Below the pieces are notes generated by a model, which saw only the letters and a program-made list of their open reading frames with translations, searched no databases and was not told the origin of the DNA. Position numbers and translations under genes: made by a program. This document shows, in pieces, positions 7,120 through 10,799 of a DNA stretch of 10,799 nucleotides. Each line of letters opens with the position of its first letter. The first letter of the stretch is position 1. This DNA comes from Methanoculleus sp. UBA77 (GTDB lineage Archaea > Halobacteriota > Methanomicrobia > Methanomicrobiales > Methanoculleaceae). The stretch is from assembly GCA_002499455.1 (NCBI GenBank), contig DALN01000180.1, positions 1,313 to 12,111 of the forward strand, given 5' to 3'.

Positions 7120-7162
7120 ATCGCCGGTACGCCCACGGAAGAGGCAACGGTGTACCGGCGAT
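7120..7162. repeat. 11-bp perfect inverted repeat downstream of DUF2070
   Basis: ATCGCCGGTAC (7120-7130) and GTACCGGCGAT (7152-7162) are exact reverse complements separated by 21 bases. The arm is unrelated in sequence to the CGCGAAG elements that start 8 bases later. No T-run follows, so it is not a typical archaeal terminator. It may be an RNA 3'-end stem, a protein-binding palindrome or part of the neighbouring mobile unit. Confidence 0.65.
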
Positions 7163-7169
7163 GATGGAA

Positions 7170-7296
7170 CTCACGCGAAAGACGCGAAGCCGCGAAGGAG
7201 ATTATCAGTACCGTCCACCGAACTTCGCGTTCTTCGCGTCTCGCACCTAACGGTGCTCCAACTCCGCTTCTGACGAAGCGTCGTTCTTCGCGTGAG
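7170..7296 (-). repeat. Long-form palindromic CGCGAAG element, 127 bp
   Basis: The unit is bounded by perfect 10-bp inverted ends, CTCACGCGAA (7170-7179) and TTCGCGTGAG (7287-7296). Inside, GACGCGAAG (7181-7189) pairs with CTTCGCGTC (7232-7240), and CGCGAAG (7191-7197) with CTTCGCG (7223-7229), making one long arm. Then come two perfect short hairpins: GCACC-TAAC-GGTGC (7243-7256) and CGCTTC-TGAC-GAAGCG (7265-7280). The single strand could therefore fold as a cloverleaf. Bases 7218-7296 match 10187-10265 in inverted orientation at 78 of 79 positions. With the 46-nt two-hairpin module removed, the rest aligns end to end with the 80-bp unit at 10081-10160. The - strand label uses the 10-kb units as reference. 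It occupies most of the otherwise gene-free gap 7077-7377; the remaining sequence is A/T-rich promoter-like DNA before the aminotransferase. Confidence 0.85.
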
Positions 7297-7347
7297 CTCA
7301 CAGTATAGAGGCATATGAACATAGTGGAGCAGTAGGGCAGGAAGGGC

Positions 7348-7359
7348 ATTTTTCTTTTC
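7348..7359 (+). promoter_or_regulatory. Candidate promoter element for the aminotransferase
   Basis: A pyrimidine-rich A/T island (ATTTTTCTTTTC) lies about 24 nt before the ATG at 7378. Transcription would then begin close to the start codon, and no Shine-Dalgarno is visible, so a leaderless mRNA is plausible. CTATATCT at 7367-7374 looks more like a TATA box but would put the start site inside the gene, near Met9 (7402). Confidence 0.3.
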
Positions 7360-7377
7360 TCACGCCCTATATCTATC

Positions 7378-8556
7378 ATGAACTACCGGTTCGCTGGTCG
7401 GATGGGGCGTGTCCCGGAGTCGTTTCTTGCAGAGCTCTTCCGGGTCTCGGCGGTCCCCGGGGTGATATCGTTTGCAGGAGGCCTGCCGGGCTCGGCCTAT
7501 ATCGACGTCGAGGGTATCCGGGAGGCTGCCCGCGAGGTCTTTGCCGACGAGGGGCGGACGGCGCTGCAGTACACGACGACGGACGGCTACCTGCCGCTCC
7601 GGGAGTTCATCGCCGACCGTTACCGGCGGAGGCTCGGCCTTCCGGCGACCGCGGAGGAGATCCAGATCGTGAACGGTTCCCAGCAGTGCCTGGACCTCGT
7701 CGCGAAGATCTTCCTCGACCCCGGCGACGCCGTCGGGATGGAGCGGCCCGGCTACCTCGGCGCAATCGAGGCCTTCTCCCTCTACGAGCCGGTCTTTTAT
7801 GCCGTCCCGCTCGAGGAGGGCGGGCCGGACCTTGGGGCGTTTGCGTCGCTCGTCCGTGATCACGCGCCGAAGTTCTTCTACGGCATCCCGAACTCGCAGA
7901 ACCCGTCGGGGACGACGTATTCGCAGGAGAAGCGGCGGGCCGTCGCGGAGATCCTCGACGGGACGGGGACGGTCTTTTATGAGGACGACGCCTTCGGGGA
8001 GCTCTTCTTTGACGGGCAGCCCCGGCTGCCGGTGAAACGCTACCTCCCCGACCAGACGGTGATCTCGGGGTCGTTCTCGAAGATCGTCGCCCCCGGCATG
8101 CGGATCGGCTGGCTGTATGCACCGGCCCCGGTCCTCCGGGAGTTCAACGTCGCAAAACAGGCCGCCGACCTCCACTCGAACTTCCTCTGCCAGGTGATCC
8201 TCCACCGCTACCTCTCGACCCACGACCTCGACGCCCACGTTGCCCGGGTCTCGGCGGTCTACGGGAGGCACTGCCGGCTGATGTGCGACCTCCTCGACGA
8301 CCTGATGCCGCCGGGGATGACCCACACCACCCCCGAGGGCGGGATGTTCATGACCGCGACCCTCCCCGCCGGGGTCTCGTCGATGGAGGTCTTTTCTGAG
8401 GGCGTCAGCGAAGGGGTCGCGGTCCTCCCCGGCACGCCGTTTTACGTCAACGGCGGCGGGGAAGACACGATCCGCCTGAATTTCTCGGCGGCGGGCGAGG
8501 AGGAGATCACAGAGGGGATGCACCGGCTGGCGCGGGTGATGCGCCGGCTGGCGTGA
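7378..8556 (+). CDS. PLP-dependent aminotransferase, class I/II fold
   Basis: This 392-residue fold-type I aminotransferase resembles the LysN / 2-aminoadipate and MocR-type branch. Key features in order are VISFAGGLPG (29-38), QYTTTDGYLPLREFIADRY (substrate and cofactor loop near Y65), NGSQQCLDL (99-107, PLP phosphate), PNSQNPSG (171-178, N175), YEDDAF (D203/D204, pyridine nitrogen) and SGSFSKIVAPGMRIGW (230-245) with Schiff-base Lys235. R366 in TIRLNFS should bind the substrate carboxylate. All expected catalytic residues are present, so it should be active. The amino donor and acceptor cannot be fixed; neighbours give no pathway. No Shine-Dalgarno precedes the ATG at 7378; Met9 at 7402 is an alternative start that would remove little of the fold. 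Long antisense frames across it are shadows. Confidence 0.93.
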   Translation: MNYRFAGRMGRVPESFLAELFRVSAVPGVISFAGGLPGSAYIDVEGIREAAREVFADEGRTALQYTTTDGYLPLREFIADRYRRRLGLPATAEEIQIVNGSQQCLDLVAKIFLDPGDAVGMERPGYLGAIEAFSLYEPVFYAVPLEEGGPDLGAFASLVRDHAPKFFYGIPNSQNPSGTTYSQEKRRAVAEILDGTGTVFYEDDAFGELFFDGQPRLPVKRYLPDQTVISGSFSKIVAPGMRIGWLYAPAPVLREFNVAKQAADLHSNFLCQVILHRYLSTHDLDAHVARVSAVYGRHCRLMCDLLDDLMPPGMTHTTPEGGMFMTATLPAGVSSMEVFSEGVSEGVAVLPGTPFYVNGGGEDTIRLNFSAAGEEEITEGMHRLARVMRRLA

Positions 8557-8576
8557 TCTCCTCCCTGTTTCGCAAT

Positions 8577-8583
8577 CTATATT
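8577..8583 (+). promoter_or_regulatory. TATA box of the TPR gene
   Basis: CTATATT, 20 bases after the aminotransferase stop, is a good archaeal TATA core. Its centre is about 28 nt from the ATG at 8608 but only 10 nt from the upstream in-frame ATG at 8590. This favours 8608 and a leaderless or nearly leaderless mRNA. Confidence 0.5.
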
Positions 8584-8607
8584 CGGGAAATGCTCCTTTA
8601 CTCTTCA

Positions 8608-9354
8608 ATGACCCCCCCTGTCCCTCTTTCCGGCCTTTCCCGGTTCTGCATTGCTCTCTGTCTCCTCCTGCTCATTCTTCCCACGTGCTCCCTTGCCGCC
8701 GGGGACCCTGCCGCCCGGGCCGCGGCCGCCGTCGCAGAGGAGGACTGGGAGGCCGTCCTCACCGCGACCGGCGAGGGGCTGGCCGCCGAGCCCGGCAACG
8801 TCTCTCTCCTCTGCATGCGGGGCTACGCCCTGCGCAAACTCGGCCACTACCCCGAGGCCGTGGCCGCGGTGAGCGAGGCGATCGCGCTCGACCCGAAACC
8901 CGTCCGCTACGCGAACCGCGGCTATGCCTACCTCGCGATGGGGAACTACTCCGCGGCGCTCGATGACGCGGAGGCGGCGCTCCTCATCGATCCCGCCGAC
9001 GCCACGTCCTGGGGTGTGAAGGCGATGGCGCTCGCCGGTCTTGGGAACCTGACCGGCGCGGAGTCGGCGGTCGACCGGGGGATTGCCCTCGCCCCGGAGA
9101 GCGCCCACCTCTGGCACGTCCGGGGAGAGGTCCTCCTTGCCGCCGGGAATGCCACGGGGGCGGCAGCGGCGCTGAACCGCTCGCTTGAGATCGATCCTGA
9201 CTACAGCCTCCCCTGGCCGGGCATGCCGACCGCACGGGAGGACCTGGCGGCGGCGATGCAGGCTGCCGCCCCCACGCCGACGGCGCCGGCAGGCGTGCTG
9301 CTCGCGGTCGCCGGGCTTCTTGTGGCTCTGGCGTGGCCCCTCCGCCGGCAGTGA
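8608..9354 (+). CDS. Secreted/membrane-anchored TPR repeat protein
   Basis: This 248-residue protein has an N-terminal signal peptide (R12, hydrophobic core 14-27, likely cleavage near SLA-AG at 30-31). Four clear tetratricopeptide repeats follow, at about 65-97, 98-131, 132-165 and 166-199, with a degenerate one at 35-63. A Pro/Thr linker (PTPTAP) then leads to a C-terminal hydrophobic segment (226-244) ending in RRQ. This layout places the TPR superhelix outside the cell, anchored at the C-terminus; the tail resembles archaeosortase-type sorting tails but lacks an obvious PGF-like motif. Five N-x-S/T sequons occur (N64, N113, N147, N181, N190). The role is presumably protein-protein interaction at the cell surface; the partner is unknown. 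ATG 8590 would add six residues but lies too close to the TATA box. The gene converges on the - strand membrane gene, 16 bases away. Confidence 0.9.
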   Translation: MTPPVPLSGLSRFCIALCLLLLILPTCSLAAGDPAARAAAAVAEEDWEAVLTATGEGLAAEPGNVSLLCMRGYALRKLGHYPEAVAAVSEAIALDPKPVRYANRGYAYLAMGNYSAALDDAEAALLIDPADATSWGVKAMALAGLGNLTGAESAVDRGIALAPESAHLWHVRGEVLLAAGNATGAAAALNRSLEIDPDYSLPWPGMPTAREDLAAAMQAAAPTPTAPAGVLLAVAGLLVALAWPLRRQ

Positions 9355-9370
9355 CGCCGGCTCCGTTCCT

Positions 9371-10003
9371 TCATTCCTCCCTGCTCACCATGCTCCACGC
9401 CACGAGCCAGCACCCGATCGCGACGAGCAGCCCGTGGGCGATGCGGACCGCCGGAGGCGTGAAGAACTGCGGGAGGAAGAGGGCGAAGCCGAGCGCGAGG
9501 GGGATCCCGCTCCATCGGGGAAGGGTGCCCGACCGCCAGATCGCGGCACCAAACAGGACCGCGCCGGCCGCAAGGGCGAGGAGGCCTGCGCCGAAGAGCC
9601 AGGCGCCCTCCCCGAACCGGATCGCGTCCGAGAGCGTGACAAGCAGGCTGGCGCTGTTCTGGCGGAGGGCTTCCTCGCCGACGGCGGCGAGCCCGAAGGT
9701 CTCGGCCCCGTAATAGGGGAGGACCAGCCCGACGCCGGTCCAGGTCAGGACGAGGGCCGCGATGCCCAACGATTCGGCCCTCGTCTCGCGGAGGCGGCCG
9801 TAGAGGCCGAGCAGGCCGAGCACGAGGAGGATGAACCCGACGATGGCGAGCGAGTGCGCAAGGAGCCAGGCGGGGGAGGCGAAGGCTTCGGCGCCGGCGA
9901 GGGTTGTCTCGTCGGTGTAGGGCCGGATCGCGGGATACGCGAGGAAGCAGGCGCCGGCGATCACGAGCGCGAGCGCCGCAAGACGGGTCCTGGTCTCTGT
10001 CAT
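9371..10003 (-). CDS. Six-helix integral membrane protein of unknown function
   Basis: This 210-residue protein has six predicted membrane helices, at about 7-24, 45-68, 79-97, 133-155, 166-182 and 187-205, with short charged loops. The first outer loop carries RPYTDETTLAGAEAFASPAW, and helix-flanking segments are LLGLYGRLRE and VLPYYGAETFGL. I recall similar sequences (AYPAIRPYGDE-like, ASPAW) in actinobacterial and other bacterial genomes, which could mean transfer, but this is unverified. No catalytic motif is visible; transport, sensing or a structural role are all open. The start is supported by GGGAGAG at 10008-10014 (- strand), 4 nt from the ATG. Its upstream DNA is filled by the CGCGAAG repeat array, whose first remnant begins about 20 bases before the start codon, so the array probably lies in or next to its promoter. 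Confidence 0.85.
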   Translation of the reverse strand: MTETRTRLAALALVIAGACFLAYPAIRPYTDETTLAGAEAFASPAWLLAHSLAIVGFILLVLGLLGLYGRLRETRAESLGIAALVLTWTGVGLVLPYYGAETFGLAAVGEEALRQNSASLLVTLSDAIRFGEGAWLFGAGLLALAAGAVLFGAAIWRSGTLPRWSGIPLALGFALFLPQFFTPPAVRIAHGLLVAIGCWLVAWSMVSREE

Positions 10004-10023
10004 CGGTCTCTCCCGGTTCGTAT

Positions 10024-10054
10024 CCCCTTCGCGGCTTCGCGCACTTCGCGTGAG
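10024..10054 (+). repeat. Right-half remnant of a CGCGAAG element
   Basis: Three CTTCGCG heptamers (10027-10033, 10035-10041, 10044-10050) end in TTCGCGTGAG (10045-10054). The stretch matches the right arm of the complete unit (10130-10160) except for two bases. Its left arm is missing; the membrane-protein start lies there instead. Confidence 0.75.
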
Positions 10055-10080
10055 GCCGTACTGTTATCTGCTCCCGTTAG

Positions 10081-10160
10081 CTCACGCGAAGCCGCGAAGG
10101 ACGCGAAGTTCGGTATGGTACCTGTAACTCCCCTTCGCGGCTTCGCGTTTTTCGCGTGAG
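10081..10160 (+). repeat. Complete short-form CGCGAAG palindromic element, 80 bp
   Basis: Perfect 10-bp inverted ends, CTCACGCGAA (10081-10090) and TTCGCGTGAG (10151-10160), flank arms with three CGCGAAG heptamers on the left (10085, 10093, 10102) and two CTTCGCG on the right (10133, 10141) plus a TTTCGCG variant. A spacer of about 24 bases (TTCGGTATGG onward) separates the arms. The transcript could form a long imperfect hairpin. It lies 26 bases after the remnant at 10024-10054 and 26 bases before the next unit. Confidence 0.85.
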
Positions 10161-10186
10161 ACTGTTTCGGTGCTCAATCCGATTAT

Positions 10187-10280
10187 CTCACGCGAAGAAC
10201 GACGCTTCGTCAGAAGCGGAGTTGGAGCACCGTTAGGTGCGAGCCGCGAAGAACGCGAAGTTCGGGATGGATCTGTGACC
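10187..10280 (+). repeat. Left half of a long-form CGCGAAG element
   Basis: It begins with CTCACGCGAA (10187-10196), carries the 46-nt two-hairpin module (10197-10242), then heptamers at 10245-10251 and 10254-10260 and a spacer resembling that of the complete unit up to about 10280. The right arm is absent; unique sequence and the cupin gene's end (10297) follow. Bases 10187-10265 are the 78/79 inverted match of 7218-7296. Together with the two preceding units it fills the 293-base gap 10004-10296, in which I see no gene. Confidence 0.8.
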
Positions 10281-10296
10281 AACTTATCGGGCCTTG

Positions 10297-10764
10297 CTAC
10301 TCCGGCCGGCAGGGGCTGCCGGGGGCCGGGCCCTCCTTCACCTGCACGAGCATCAGCACCGCGGGCTCGTCGCCCACCGTCCCCGACCGGTGGCCCCTGC
10401 GCCCCTCTCCGTCGGGCCGGGTATGCTGGTCGTTGCCGAACGAGAGTTCGCCCGGCCCCATCTCCACGCGGGTGCCGTCCATCGTCTCGACGAACCAGCG
10501 GCCCGAGAGGGGCACGATCCACTGCGGCTCCGGGTTCTCGTGCCACTCGCCCACCCAGCCCGCGGGAAGGACGAGGATGACGACGCGGGCGGCCGGGGGC
10601 TTCAGCCGCTCGATCCACGACGGGGCTGCACCCTCCGATACGCTCGCGAACGCGAAATCGGCGAGGCGGCAGCGGTCCTGGCGGCTCACGCCGTCCTCGT
10701 CGGTCCAGACGTGCCAGTAGGGCACCTCGGGCCCGCCGCTCTGTGGGATACGATCGGTCTCCAT
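10297..10764 (-). CDS. Cupin-domain protein
   Basis: This 155-residue single-domain protein has a beta-rich middle typical of cupins. The opening PYWHVWTDEDGVSRQDRCRL (15-34) is a recognisable lead-in seen in small bacterial cupins (from memory). Motif 1 is PAGWVGEWHENPEPQWIVPLSG (67-88), with H75 but Glu-Asn where HxH would place the second His; Q81 may fill a ligand position. Motif 2 is MGPGELSFGNDQHTRPDG (102-119) with H114, followed by RRGHRSG with H125. A metal site is therefore possible but not canonical, and no reaction can be assigned. The ATG at 10764 is preceded by AGAGGT 3 nt away on the - strand. Its stop is 17 bases from the nearest repeat unit. It may share orientation and distant transcription with the membrane protein 293 bases downstream. 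Confidence 0.85.
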   Translation of the reverse strand: METDRIPQSGGPEVPYWHVWTDEDGVSRQDRCRLADFAFASVSEGAAPSWIERLKPPAARVVILVLPAGWVGEWHENPEPQWIVPLSGRWFVETMDGTRVEMGPGELSFGNDQHTRPDGEGRRGHRSGTVGDEPAVLMLVQVKEGPAPGSPCRPE

Positions 10765-10799
10765 GGTACCTCTGTTACTCCGGGTTGGGTGAAGATACC

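Noticed and set aside
7170..7296. tRNA gene, suggested by the cloverleaf-like fold
   Set aside because: At 127 bp with a 10-bp closing stem it lacks the conserved T-loop (GTTCRA), D-loop and anticodon-arm dimensions of a tRNA.
7086..7379. 97-residue - strand open frame sharing the peptide SREERRFVRSGVGAPLGA with a frame at 10170-10580
   Set aside because: The shared peptide is just the 79-bp noncoding repeat read in frame. The flanking protein sequence is unrelated, the repeat shows stem-preserving structure, and neither frame has a convincing start signal.
7360..8523. 387-residue open frame antisense to the aminotransferase
   Set aside because: The + strand frame carries every catalytic motif of an aminotransferase; the reverse frame has low-complexity Arg/Asp/Val-rich sequence only.
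9185..10159. 324-residue + strand open frame ending in the repeat array
   Set aside because: It runs antisense to the membrane-protein gene, which has six clean hydrophobic helices and a Shine-Dalgarno; the frame itself is Glu/Gly/Arg-rich shadow sequence.
10024..10280. CRISPR array
   Set aside because: Repeats are palindromic, of unequal length and modular, with only two spacers that resemble each other; no cas genes are present.

Overview
The window looks like chromosomal DNA of a GC-rich methanogenic archaeon of the Methanomicrobiales, most likely Methanoculleus or a close relative. The evidence is an archaeal-type gatD-gatE pair, a DUF5350 protein, a UPF0212 (DUF555) protein, an MJ0406-type nucleoside kinase, a DUF2070 membrane protein, A/T-rich archaeal TATA boxes in an otherwise GC-rich sequence, and several apparently leaderless starts. 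The genus is an inference from recalled similarity, not from a database search.

Bases 1-7076 are compact, conserved archaeal housekeeping sequence, all on the + strand. The 3' part of gatD overlaps or abuts gatE; together they make the archaeal Glu-tRNA(Gln) amidotransferase. DUF5350 follows with its own promoter and an expanded RGG tract. Next comes a unit of an unrecognised helical 118-residue protein and a nitroreductase (14-nt overlap), then UPF0212 and a nucleoside kinase (ATGA overlap). A DUF2070 protein with terminal membrane segments closes this half.

Bases 7077-10764 look more accessory: a class I/II aminotransferase, a secreted TPR protein, and on the - strand a six-helix membrane protein and a cupin protein. 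No clear pathway links them.

The most unusual content is in the two roughly 300-base gaps at 7077-7377 and 10004-10296. Both carry members of one family of structured, palindromic repeats built from CGCGAAG heptamers and bounded by the 10-bp inverted ends CTCACGCGAA / TTCGCGTGAG. The short form is 80 bp (10081-10160). The long form is 127 bp (7170-7296) and equals the short form plus a 46-nt module that folds into two perfect small hairpins, so the long form could fold as a cloverleaf. The 10-kb site is a tandem set with a 106-bp period (right-half remnant, complete short unit, left half of a long unit). Its last unit matches the 7.2-kb unit at 78 of 79 positions in inverted orientation, so the aminotransferase, TPR and membrane-protein genes lie between inverted copies about 2.9 kb apart. 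I read this as a REP/MITE-like intergenic element family. No transposase, CRISPR array, tRNA or rRNA was seen.
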